Shown: in pieces, positions 10,801 to 22,800 of the stretch
Numbering within the stretch: the first letter of the stretch is position 1
Layout: each line of letters opens with the position of its first letter
Assembly (NCBI GenBank): GCA_037349105.1
Contig: JAYJMM010000106.1
Location: 744,001-808,000, forward strand
Length of the DNA stretch: 64,000 bases
Source: Limnomonas spitsbergensis
Taxonomy: Eukaryota > Chlorophyta > Chlorophyceae > Chlamydomonadales
Reading direction: 5' to 3'
The notes under the pieces: generated by a model
Told to the model about the DNA's origin: nothing
The model's input: only the letters and a program-made list of their open reading frames with translations
The model's database searches: none
Translations under genes and position numbers: made by a program

Positions 10801-13800
10801 ACCTGTTGAACCGCCTGCTCAGCCCCTCTCACACCTGTCACACTATCCTGCAGGCTGGCTGCACCCACTTGCACCTGTTGAACCGCCTGCTCAGCCCCTC
10901 TCACACATCTCACACATCCTGCAGGCCGGCTGCACTCACTTGCACCTGCTGAACCGCCTGCTCAGCCCCTCTCACACCTCTCACACATCCCGCCCACCCG
11001 CCCGCCCACCCCAACTCAGAGCCACCCAGCAAGGATGAGCTGATCAGCGCGACAGCCGCCGTTTGGGCCCACATGCAGGTAACCAGCATCGCCCGGGAGG
11101 AATGGAACTAACTTTGGATGGGAAACCTATATACCTATATATATATATATTTATTTATTTTAACGATTAATATGAAGGTCGCTTCTTCTTCTCAATCCTT
11201 TGCTTGTCATGATGAATGCTGTGTGGTCCCACATGCAGGCAACTGACATCGCTCGGGAGACAGCAGTTGATTTATAAATCTAAATAATCCTCCCAAACAT
11301 ATAAACAAAAAAGATATATAATTCAAAAAAATCATGTTGCCTGTGTACCGTAGTCACGGACGTGTTTCGTTGTTTTGATCGTTCTTCAGGGAGCAACGAA
11401 ATCGACTGTGAAAATGTTTTTGACTGGAATTTTTCACGTTCAGGGGAAACGAATCAAAAAAATCGCCAAAACAGCGATTTGTTAAGCAAGAACGAAATTC
11501 GAAAACAACGAAACACGTCCGTGACTACGGTATATCCCTCGCCAGCCGCTTAAGCATATTCTGCCGTTTCAAGGATTTGTGCGCTTACAACTAACGAACC
11601 CGCTGTTTTGTTTGACTGCAAACTATACCCACATACTTTTATACCGCACCAGTTGGAAAATAAATGCACCATTCTGCATCTGAGGATGTCGTTTGACCTC
11701 AGAGGCTACCCCTGGATCCCCCTCCTTCTCCCCGACCCGACCCAGGAAGCATCAAGTTGGATAGTGCATCCTACGTCTCTCAGTAGATGTCCCTAGTTTA
11801 GGGTTAAGGGTTGAGGCTTTTTTTCCCCGCCCCCGCGCCCGGCACCCCTCGCTCATCCTCCGACATCCCCCCCCTGACCCTGACCCCCACCCATGCCCGG
11901 CACCCCTCGCTCATCCTCCGACATCCCCCCCCTGACCCCGACCCCCACCCACCCCCGACATCCCTCGCTACACTCCGACATCCACCTCCTGACCCTGACC
12001 CCCACCCACCCCCTACATCCCTCGCTACACTCCGACATCCCCCCCCTGACCCTGACCCCCACCCACCCCCTACATCCCTCGCTACACTCCGACATCCCCC
12101 CCCTGACCCCGACCCCCACCCACCCCCAACATCCCTCGCTACACTCCGACATCCCCCCCTGACCCTGACCCCCATCCACCCCCGACATCCCTCGCTACAC
12201 TCCGACATCCCCCCCCTGACCCTGACCCCCATCCACCCCCGACATCCCTCGCTACACTCCGACATCCCCCCCCTGACCCTGACCCCCACCCACCCCCTAC
12301 ATCCCTCGCTACACTCCGACATCCCCCCCCTGACCCTGACCCCCACCCACCCCCTACATCCCTCGCTACACTCCAACATCCCCCCCCCGACCTCGCTGCC
12401 CCCACCCACCCCCTACATCCCTCGCTACACTCCGACATCCCCCCCCTGACCCTGACCCCCACCCACCCCCGACATCCCTCGCTACACTCCGACATCCCCC
12501 ACCTGACCCTGACCCCCACCCACCCCCGACATCCCTCGCTACACTCCGACATCCCCCCCTGACCCTGACCCCCACCCACGCCCGGCACCCCTCGCTCATC
12601 CTCCGACATCCCCCACCTGACCCTGATCCCCACCCACCCCCAACATCCCTCACTACACTCCAACATCCCCCCCCTGACCCTGACCCCCACCCACCCCCTA
12701 CATCCCTCGCTACACTCCGACATCCCCCCCCTGACCCTGACCCCCACCCACGCCCGGCACCCCTCGCTCATCCTCCGACATCCCCCCCCTGACCCTGACC
12801 CCCAGCCACCCCTGACATCCCTCTTTACACTCCGACATCCCCCACCTGACCCTGACCCCCACCCACCCCCGACATCCCTCGCTACACTCCGACATCCCCC
12901 CCCCGACCTCGCTTCCCCCTTATCTCCCCCCCCTTCCCCCGCCCCCCAGGAAGCGGGTATCAAATTGGATAGCGCTGCCTATCTTTCTCTGGCACGCATT
13001 GAGGCAATCAAGGGGGATGCCGGAGAGGCTCTGAAATGGGTGAGTATGGACAGGCTTCGAAATGGGTGAGAACGGATAGGGCCATTGCTTTTTTCCTGAC
13101 CCAGCTACATGTCAGCTACATGTCTGCTACATGTGAGCTACATGTCTGCTACATTTTAGCTACAGTCAGGCCAGAGGCCCCAGTTGTGGCCAGTCAATCT
13201 GCCTGGGGCACCAGTCAGGCCTTTGGCGAAGGTGGACTCGTTGCCGGGGGGGAAAAGGTGGTAGGGGACAGAAGGATGAGGTGGCAGACAGTGGTAGGGG
13301 GGAAGGCAAGGGACCATAGCAGTCTGCATATGATGTGCACCACATCGCTCGAATAGAAGAGGGTAGTCCTGTTGTAGGCAGAGCACCATATCAATCCCTT
13401 AGGTCTACCGTCCCCTCCTACACACAGCAGGCTGTCTGTGCCATCTTCTGGCAGTGAACATCCGTTGTATACCATGTGCCCTCAAAAATACACATGCACA
13501 CCATACCATACCACACCACACCACACCACACTGTCTTCCTGCCCCCCGCCACCCTCCATTCCGTTGCTAACAGGCCCTCGGTGCCATTTTGTGGCAGTGA
13601 ACAATCCTTGTAGACCTAATTTCAAACACACACATACACGCACTGTCTGCCTGCCCCCAGCCACCCTTCATCTCGCTACAATCAGGCATTTTTGCATTCC
13701 TCGGGCTCAAGATCTCGTGTCCTGTCACCCCCGCCACCTGCACACATCGCCCCCCCCCCCCCCCCCTCATACGGCCTTCTCCCCCCTTGCCCTTGCTTTT

Positions 13801-16800
13801 CTTTGATGCTGTTAAGTTTTCTTGACAATGCTCTGATTTCCCCCTACCAGGCGCGTGCGTGTGGTGCTGACCAGCAGCACGTAACCCTCCGCATCTATCA
13901 CCCTGCCATGCTGGCCTACACGCTAGCGGGCGACGTCGCCGCCGTCATGTCTATTGACAAGGAGATTGCTGCGTTTGGCAGGCGAGTGGGCGCGGTAGGG
14001 CTGTCCATTATATGAGTTTGATGACGCAAAGGGCTTCATATTTTCATACATCCGTGTTCCTCTTCAATTCGTGCTCCTCTTCAATTTTCCCGCGCTCTTC
14101 CTGTAGGATAAATGTACTTGTATTGTAATCCTACTCTTCAACTCGCCTGGTCTCATCTTGTAGAATAAATGCCCGCGTCTTTTAATCCTACACTTCAACT
14201 CGCCCGCGATCTTCTTGAAGCATAAATGCTCATGCTCATATGTTAATCCTACGCTTCAACTCGCCTGGTCTCTTCTTGAAGAATAAAGGCCTATGCTCAT
14301 ATTTGATATTTCATTAACCTGTGCTTCGTTTCAACTCGCCCGCGCTCTCCTTTTATAATCAATGTCCATGCTCGTATTTTATCAGCCTGTGCTCCGCTTT
14401 AACTCGCCTGTGCTCTCCTTGTGGAATAAATGTCCATGCTCGTATTTTCTCCACTCCATCTCGCTTTGTGTGTGTTTGCTCCTTCAGGGAACAGCTGGAC
14501 CTGACAGAAGCCGAGTACGGCTAAACCCTAAACCCTCAACCCTCAACCAACCCTTCAGGGAACAGCTGGACCTGACAGAAGCTGAGTAAGGCTTAACCCT
14601 CAACCCTAAACCCTCAACCTACCCTTCAGGGAACAGCTGGACCTGACAGAAGCCGAGTACGCTTTCTTGATCGAGGCGACCAGCTTGCATGGGACATGGG
14701 CGCAACTGGCGGGTGGGTGGGGGCGAGAATGGTTCAGGGCTGGCGGTTGGGTGGAGGCGATAAGGTTTCAGGGTTTAGGGCTGGCGGGTGGGTGGGTGGA
14801 GGCAATAAGGGTTTAGGGCCGGCGGTTGGGTGGAGGCGATAAGGGTTTAGGGCTGGCGGGTGGGTTGAGGCGAGAAGGGTTAAGGGTTTAGGGCTGGCGC
14901 TTGGGGGAGGGGATAAGGGTTTAGGGTTAAGGTCTGGCAGATGGGTGGAGGCGAGAAGGGTTAAGGTTTTAGGGCTGGTGGTTGGGTGGAGGCAATAAGG
15001 GTTTAGGGCTAAGGGCTGGCGGATGGGTAGGCGAGAAGGGTTAAGGGTTAGGGGCTGGCGGGTGGGTGGAGGCAATAAGGGTTTAGGGTTCAGGGCTGGC
15101 GGGTGGTGGAGGCGAGAAGGCTGGGCGAGGATTCATATTGGAGCTGGATCAGGAAACTAAAGGAATGTTAGGAAACTGTGATAAGGTACATACACGATCG
15201 CTGTTCTCAATGCCCCTTTGCACGCCAAGGCAGATTTGGGTGAAGATAAATGGGGAGGCTGTTTGGGCGAGGCTGCATGCCACATGGTTGACTAGGCCGA
15301 CATGAGCGCATGCAATCACATTTTGTTTGTGTGTGTGTTCAATAATTAATGGTGCAGGACCGAAATCAACCCAAAGAGCGCCGCTTTTTTATCCATTCTC
15401 CGAAAGGTCCCGTATTTTCGGATGTTGTTCAGTACGGATGACGGAGCGACTGCGCTCGGCTCAAAGACCGTTAATAGTTGGTCGATATTAGGTTACATCT
15501 CATAAGATGTATGAATCTGCTGGCCACGGAATTGACACGGATTAGTTTTATATCAGGTTACCGGTATACCCTAACACATTTGAGTTTAACAAGTTTCCAA
15601 CTGACGGGTGCGGCGTCCATGTTGCGATGCGAGTCATACTCAGTACTGGCTAAAAGATTACTGGCCGCATAAGTGTGGAGGCCGGCATGCCGCATGGGTG
15701 AGGAGGCCGGCATGCCGAATGGGTGAGGAGGCCGGCATGCCGCATGGGTGATGATGTCGGCATGCTGCATGGGTGATGATGTCGGCATGCCGCATGGGTG
15801 ATGATGTTGGCATGCCGCATGGGTGATGATGTCGGCATTCATTAGGGAGAGGAATGTGTCTGACACGAGGTCGAGCAATGCATCTGTTCGCAAATTGTCT
15901 ACAGCTTCAGATGCTTTTAATACCAGAATCTTAGACCCTCACCCTGCCAGAATCTAAGACCTTAGACCCTCAGAATCTAAGACTTTACCCCTGCCTGTCC
16001 CCAGCTGCCTAAGACCTTGGACCCTCAGAATCCAAGACCTCACACCCTACCCTTGCCTGTCTGCACAGGTGTGCTACACCGTGTGAGCCGGGAGCTCAAC
16101 CAGCTGTCCCCAAGTACTATTGCTCTGCTGGAGTCTTACTTCCGCTGGTGAGTCTTCCACGATTCGCCCGCGATCCGTATGTGTTCCTTTTTTGTGACTC
16201 AGCTACATGTCAGCTACACTCCGGCCTCTGGCCAAAGCAGCATGGCTGGCCAAAAAAGCCCCCCCCCATGGCCATTTTTGGCCAACCATGCTGCTTTGGC
16301 CACCAGTGGTTGGCCGGTCCAAGTTCGGTCCCAATCGGGCCTTTCGTGGCTGTGGGGCGGCCTGCTGAAAGGTCACTCGTAGCCGGAAAAAGGAACACTG
16401 ACGATCTGTCTGCACTTCATGTACGCATGTCCAGCATGTCCGATGTTGGGCTGAGCTGCGGGGTCCACCCACATCTTGTAATTAACCTTTTGCGGAGTTC
16501 CTGCATGCGATTTTGTGTGTGCACGTCACGTATCTTCCTATACGCCCCTTTGCACCCAAGAAATGCCGCTTCGTGCCCCTTGGCCCCGTAATAAAGCTAG
16601 GTAGCAAATTGAGCTGTGCATGTTGGCGCTGTCTTCTGAGCAGCAGCCCTCGAAGCAGCGCAACATCTATTCATGATCTGATATCTTTGCTGTGTTGCTT
16701 GCAGCCATGCAATATTCTGAGTATTTCATTACTACCATTTCAATACCCGGTTGTAGAATTTCATCCCCCAAAGAATCAATTGAAATTTTCGTCGCGCAGC

Positions 16801-19800
16801 CAGACAAAAGTTGAAAAACGGCCGCGCGCCGGCGAATTTTTGCGAATCGTTTAATTCAACGCCGCGCATCAGGTACGATAATGAAAATCGCCGCTGACAC
16901 TGCAGCAGCGATTTTTGAATTAATATTAGCGCGCATCCAGGTCATCGCACCCATTCAATAATTAATTGTGAGCAAAGTCTACCGCGTTTTACGGTACCAT
17001 CACGTGTTGTGTTTCTCACAGCGGGCGATCCCTCGAGGCCTTCAGCGCCAGATCGGCGGGCCAGCGGGAGGCCTGCGAGGCGGCGCTGGACGCGGAGCGT
17101 GACGGCCTCCGGCTGCGGCGCCTCGCTGAGTACGAGGCCGCCGAGCCCGCCCGCCAGCAGCGCCACGCGCAAGCCCTGGCGAAGCGTGAGTTGCAGGCAT
17201 CTCGGGCCCAGCAGCAGGCGCAGCGGCAAATGGAGTGGCGGACCCAGCAGCAGGCGAATACGCCGGAGGCAAGGGCGGGCTCTCCCGCCCGCTCGCTGGC
17301 GCGGCAGGACTCCCCGAAACGCACGGCGGCGGAGGCCGGCCAGCCGCCGGTGGATCCATCCGGCAAGCCGGTTCCGGAGCCGAGTAGCACCACTGCAGCA
17401 GAGGGCACCGCCGCAGGGGTCGCCGAGGCGTCCACTTCAAATGGACTCAATGTGGGGCGTCCGGGCAGTCCGGTCCTCGCCGGCAAGGGCGCTGTTGTGG
17501 ATGAGGTGGAGGAGGGTGAGGTGGAAGCTTCGGCAGTTGAGAGGGGCGCCGCGGTGGGGACTAGCTTTCCAGGTGCAGCGCCGCGGGCGGCCTGCGCGCC
17601 GCGCAGCCCGAGGCACACGGGCAGCCCGTCTGCCCCGGCCTCCCCGCTTCGCGCTGACGCGGCCTCCGGCGCCAAGGGAGCACCCGGCGAGGAGGAGGAG
17701 AGGCTGCGCGAGGCGCGTCGACGCAGGACCTGGTTGAATTACGGCGCGTCTTCGGCGTGGGAGGTGGAGGCTGGGGTGCGTGTTGATGCCAAGGGGCACT
17801 TCCAGCAAGCGGGTGGAGGCGCGCTCGAGGTGGTGGACTTGGAGGAGGAGGAGTGGTGGGTGCGGGGATGGGTGGGGATGGGTTTGTTTTTAGGTGGTCG
17901 AATTGGAGGAGGCGGGTGGTGGGTGCGGGGTTGGGTGGCAAAGGTTCCTTTTCTTGTTGTTAGGTGGTAGACTTGGGGGGGGGGGATGTGTGGTGGATCC
18001 GGGGTTGGGTGTTGTTGGGTTAATTTTAGTTTTCAGTTTTATTTTCAGGTACATTTCTAGGTTTTGTAGGTGGTGGACTTGGAGGAGAGGAGGAGTGGTG
18101 GGCGCGGGTTTGGGTGCTGCGAGGATTATTTTTTGCCACCCTCTGCATGACTCTCTTTTCCCCTCCTGTCTAGGGCATCCTTTGCAACTGTGGTTGATTC
18201 CCTCTGCATGACTCTTTTCCTCCCTCTGCATGATTCTTTTACGCCCCGTGCATGACTCTCCCCCCCCCCCCCCTCTTGTCCAGGGCATCCTTTGCAACTG
18301 CAGTTGCCGACCTGGCCATCAGCAAGGAGAACCGCAAGTCGGACTTTGAGCACTACATGGACTGGTGAGCGGAGAAGGGGGAGGGGAGAGGAGGAGCGGG
18401 GAGGAGGAGGGGAGAAGAGGGAGGGAAGAGGGGTGGGGGGGGGAGAGGAGGGAGGGGAGGGGAAAAGTGGAGAGGGAGGAGGGGAGGGGAGGGGAGGGGA
18501 AGAGTGGTGAGGGAGGAGGAGGGGGATGTGTGAAGGCAGACAGGGGACAGACCAGGGCTAGGGTTCACGGGAGGGGAGGGGATTACCTTATGAGGGTTTG
18601 GATGGTAGACTGGCAATAAGGTTGGATCGGGGGTTCAGGTTCTAGACTTCCGTGTGCCTTAGTTCAGGGTTAAGGGTGTAAGGTTACGCCCTTAAGCACA
18701 AAAATTGTCCCAAGGGATAAGGTTAAGCCCTTGAACACCTCATTCCGTGCGCCTTGCATCCTGCTCCCTCGCCACTGCTTTGATTACTTGAGGGTTGAGC
18801 ACTTTGCAACCTTCGGTAGGGCGCTGGGTGGCTGCCCCTGGGCTGATGGGAACCAAACCTTGACCAGCCTACCGCCGCCGGAGGCCCAAGCGGCGGGGTT
18901 TGTGGCGCAAAAACCTCTTTTAAGGCCAGGCTGTGGCTGAAATGTAGCTGAAGCACCCCGAAGAAAGCTGTAGCTGAAGTGTAGCTGAGGCCCCCTAAAG
19001 TAAGATGTAGCTGAATTGTAGCTGAAGCACCCTGAAGAAAGCTGTACCTGAAGTGTAGCTGAAGCACCCTGAAGAAAGCTGTATCTGAAGTGTAGCTGAA
19101 GCACCCTGAAGAAAGCTGAAGTGTAGCTGAAGCACCCTGAAGAAAGCTGAAGCTGAAGTGTAGCTGAAGCACCCTGAAGAAAGCTGTAGCTCCCTCCCCC
19201 TCTTCCCCTACTCCTCAGGTTTGAACGCAACGGGCCGTATGACATCCTGATTGACGGCGCCAACGTCGCATACTTTGGGAAGGTTGGGGGAGGATTCCGC
19301 TGGAAACAGATCATCTCCATGACCAACTTTGCCAAGGAGAGCTATCCCGGCAAGAGGGTGCTGCTGGTGAGGGGGTGAGGGGGGTCCATCGGCACCAGAT
19401 CATCTCCATGACCAACTTTGCCAAGGAGAGCTATCCCGGCAAGAGGGTGCTGCTGGTGGGAGGGGGGGATGCAAGCCCCTGATTTTTGCCCTGACCAATA
19501 GTGTCGAGGAAAGCATCCCTCAGTAAGAGAGAACTGCTGCTGAGAGGCAGGGGGGGGGAGGGGGCACGCCCCAGATTATCTTAATGAAGAACTTAGTCTG
19601 GGTGAGCAACCCCAGCAAGAGAGTACTGCTGGTGAGGTGAGGGGGCGAGGGATTTTGTTGGCACCAGATCATCTCCATGATCAGCTTTGTCATGGTAAGC
19701 ACCCTCCAGTAAGAGAGTACTGCTGGTTAAGAGGGGGGGGGGGGGGGGGGCGGGTGAAGCCAGCCACACATCATCTCCATGACCAAGTTTGTACAGGGAA

Positions 19801-22800
19801 GCAGCCATCAGAAAGAGTGCTGCTGGTGAGGGGGGGATGGCGTAGGGACCCTGCCATGGGTAATAGGGTGCTGCTGGTGAGGGGGGATGGTGTAGGGACC
19901 CTGCCCTGGGTAATGGGGTGCTGCTGGTGAGGGGGGGAGGGTGTAGGGACCCTGCCCTGGGTAATAGGGTGCTGCTGGTGAGGGGGGGATGGTGTAGGGA
20001 CCCTGCCCTGGGTAATAGGGTGCTGCTGGTGAGGGGGGGGAGGGTGTAGGGACCCTGCCCTGGGTAATAGGGTGCTGCTGGTGAGGGGGGGAGGGTGTTG
20101 GGACCCTGCCATGGGTAATAGGGTGCTGCTGGTGAGGGGGGGAGGGTGTAGGGACCCTGTCCTGAGTAATAGGGTGCTGCTGGTGAGGGGGGGGGGGGTG
20201 TAGGGACCCGCCCTGGGTAATAGGGTGCTGCTGGTGAGGGGGGGAGGGTGTAGGGACCCTGCCATGGGTAATAGGGTGCTGCTGGTGAGGGGGGGGGGGG
20301 GGTGTAGGGACCCGCCCTGGGTAATAGGGTGCTGCTGGTGAGGGGGGGAGGGTGTAGGGACCCTGTCCTGGGTAATAGGCTGCTGCTGGTGAGGGGGGGA
20401 GGGTGTAGGGACCCTGCCCTGGGTAATAGGGTGCTGCTGGTGAGAGGGGGAGGGTGTAGGGACCCTGCCCTGGGTAATAGGGTGCTGCTGGTGAGGGGGG
20501 GAGGGTGTAGGGACCCTGCCATGGGTAATAGGGTGCTGCTGGTGAGGGGGGGAGGGTGTTGGGACCCTGCCCTGGGTAATAGGATGCTGCTGGTGAGGGG
20601 GGGAGGTTGTAGGGACCCTGCCCTGGGTAATAGGGTGCTGCTGGTGAGGGGGGGAGGGTGTAGGGACCCTGCCATGGGTAATAGGGTGCTGCTGGTGAGG
20701 GGGGGAGGGTGTAGGGACCCTGCCCTGGGTAATAGGGTGCTGCTGGTGAGGGGGGGAGGGTGTAGGGACCCTGCCCTGGGTAATAGAGTGCTGCTGGTGA
20801 GGGGGGGAGGGTGTAGGGACCCTGCCCTGGGTAATAGGGTGCTGCTGGTGAGGGGGGGGGGGGGGGGGTGTAGGGACCCTGCCCTGGGTAATAGGGTGCT
20901 GCTGGTGAGGGGGGGGTGGTGTAGGGACCCTGCCCTGGGTAATAGGGTGCTGCTGGTGAGGGGGGGAGGGTGTAGGGACCCTGCCCTGGGTAATAGGGTG
21001 CTGCTGGTGAGGGGGGGGGGATGGAGGGACCCTGCCCTGGGTAATAGGGTGCTGCTGGTGAGGGGGGGAGGGTGTAGGGACCCTGCCCTGGGTAATAGGG
21101 TGCTGCTGGTGAGGGGGGGAGGGTGTTGGGACCCTGCCCTGGGTAATAGGATGCTGCTGGTGAGGGGGGGAGGGTGTAGGGACCCTGCCCTGGGTAATAG
21201 GGTGCTGCTGGTGAGGGGGGGAGGGTGTAGGGACCCTGCCCTGGGTAATAGGATGCTGCTGGTGAGGGGGGGAGGGTGTAGGGACCCTGCCCTGGGTAAT
21301 AGGGTGCTGCTTTTGGTAAAAGGTTTGCAGCGGGGCCAGCAATCCGCTTGCAATACGCCCTGGCAATGGCGATACCCCCTGGTAAGATGATGAGGAGGAG
21401 GGTGGAGGGGCTGGTAATGGCGATACCCCCTGGTAAGATGATGATGAGGAGGGGGGAGAAGGCTGGCAATCACTCTCAGGTAACAGGCTGCTGATGAGGA
21501 GGAGGAAGGGGGGGAGGGGTAGGAGGAGGAGGATAGGGGAGGGATAGGAGAAGGAGGGGAGGGGGGGGGAGAAGGCTTGCAATCACCCTTAGGTAACAGG
21601 GTGCTGCTGATGGTGGTGGGAGGGGTCGGGGGCTGGCAATCCCCCCTTCTAAGCGGTGCTGCTGTCCCCTCTTTGTCAACTCGACGTTGGACAATAAACG
21701 CGTGTTGAGCAAAGATGATGCTTCACGGTGCTCATGGCCCCTATGGCCCCTGTGTCAACCGTCAACCCTGTCCCTCGTCATTAATGAGATGTTGCACAAG
21801 AAGCGAGTGAGCAATGATGATCCTTCCTGGTGCTTGGGGTGTAGGGTTTAGGGTTAAGATGCTTCCCGCCTCCCGGAGCTCACGCCCCCCTTCTCACCCA
21901 TTACCCCTGTCCCCTGTTCGTCAATCAGATGTTGCACAAGAAGCGAGTGAGTGATAAAGAAGCTAACACGCCAGAGGTTCAGTCTTTCCTCGCAGGCCTT
22001 AAGGTAAGGGGAGGGGAGGGGCAGGAGGGGAGGGGAGGCAAGGAGGGGAAGGAGGGGAGGGAGGGGAGAGGAGGCAAGGAGGGGAAGGTGGGGAGGGAGG
22101 GGAGGGGAGGGGAGGCAAGAAAGATGGGGGTCTTGGTGCAGGATTGGGACGGGGAGGGGGGGCGGAGGAGAGATCCCAGCCAAGTGAGGGGGAGGGGAGG
22201 CAAGAAAGAGAGGGGTCTTGGTGCAGGACAGGGACGGGGAGGAGGGAGGAAGAGAAATCCCGGCTACGTGAGGGGGAGGGGAGGCAATAAAAATGGGGTC
22301 TTGGTCAAAGAGAGTGAGGGAGGGGGGATGAAGAGAGTGGGGGGAGGGGGGGGAGGGGTGAACAGGTTCCACCTAGGGAGGGGGGAATTTACATTGGTGT
22401 TGTGACGCACCCTTGCTATTAAAACGTGTCTCCAGTTGACGCCATTTGCACAGCTCTTGTATTTGTACCCAGCTGTGTAATGCAATCGGCCCTTGTGCGT
22501 TGTCCACTGTGGATAAGCCCTCCTTTGTTATACTGTTTAGTTGTTTATCAACAGTGTTCACCCGCTCACCCAAGGTCGAGGGTTCGAACCCGCCAAATGA
22601 TCCCCTCTCCCCCTGTCTAGATCGCCAGGTTCCATGTTCCTGACCCCCTCACCTAAGAGGATGGCATGGCTGCACCATGGTCTTGGCTGTGCATGACAGC
22701 TGGAATTGAGCCCAGTCATTTCCTACCAGCCCCACGCGGCCGAGCGTTAAACAGGGCCCAGCGGGTATGGACCCTTCTAACACGCCCCCGATTTGCTTGA

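Noticed and set aside
10425..10990. Additional RNase P exons in the ~63-bp repeat
   Set aside because: Although each unit has a CTGCAG acceptor, no copy enters exon 4 in the required frame and there is no PPR signature; exon 3 joins exon 4 directly in phase.
11804..12963. Frames of 200-274 codons, Pro- or Gly-rich
   Set aside because: Artefacts of the C-rich ~57-bp minisatellite.
19593..21582. Frames of 353-626 codons on both strands
   Set aside because: They run through the exon-11-tail minisatellite; three overlapping frames are open at once because the unit lacks stops. Not genes.
22500..22610. tRNA or tRNA-derived SINE (GGTTCGAACCC box)
   Set aside because: The B-box word is perfect, but no acceptable A box or anticodon stem can be drawn upstream.
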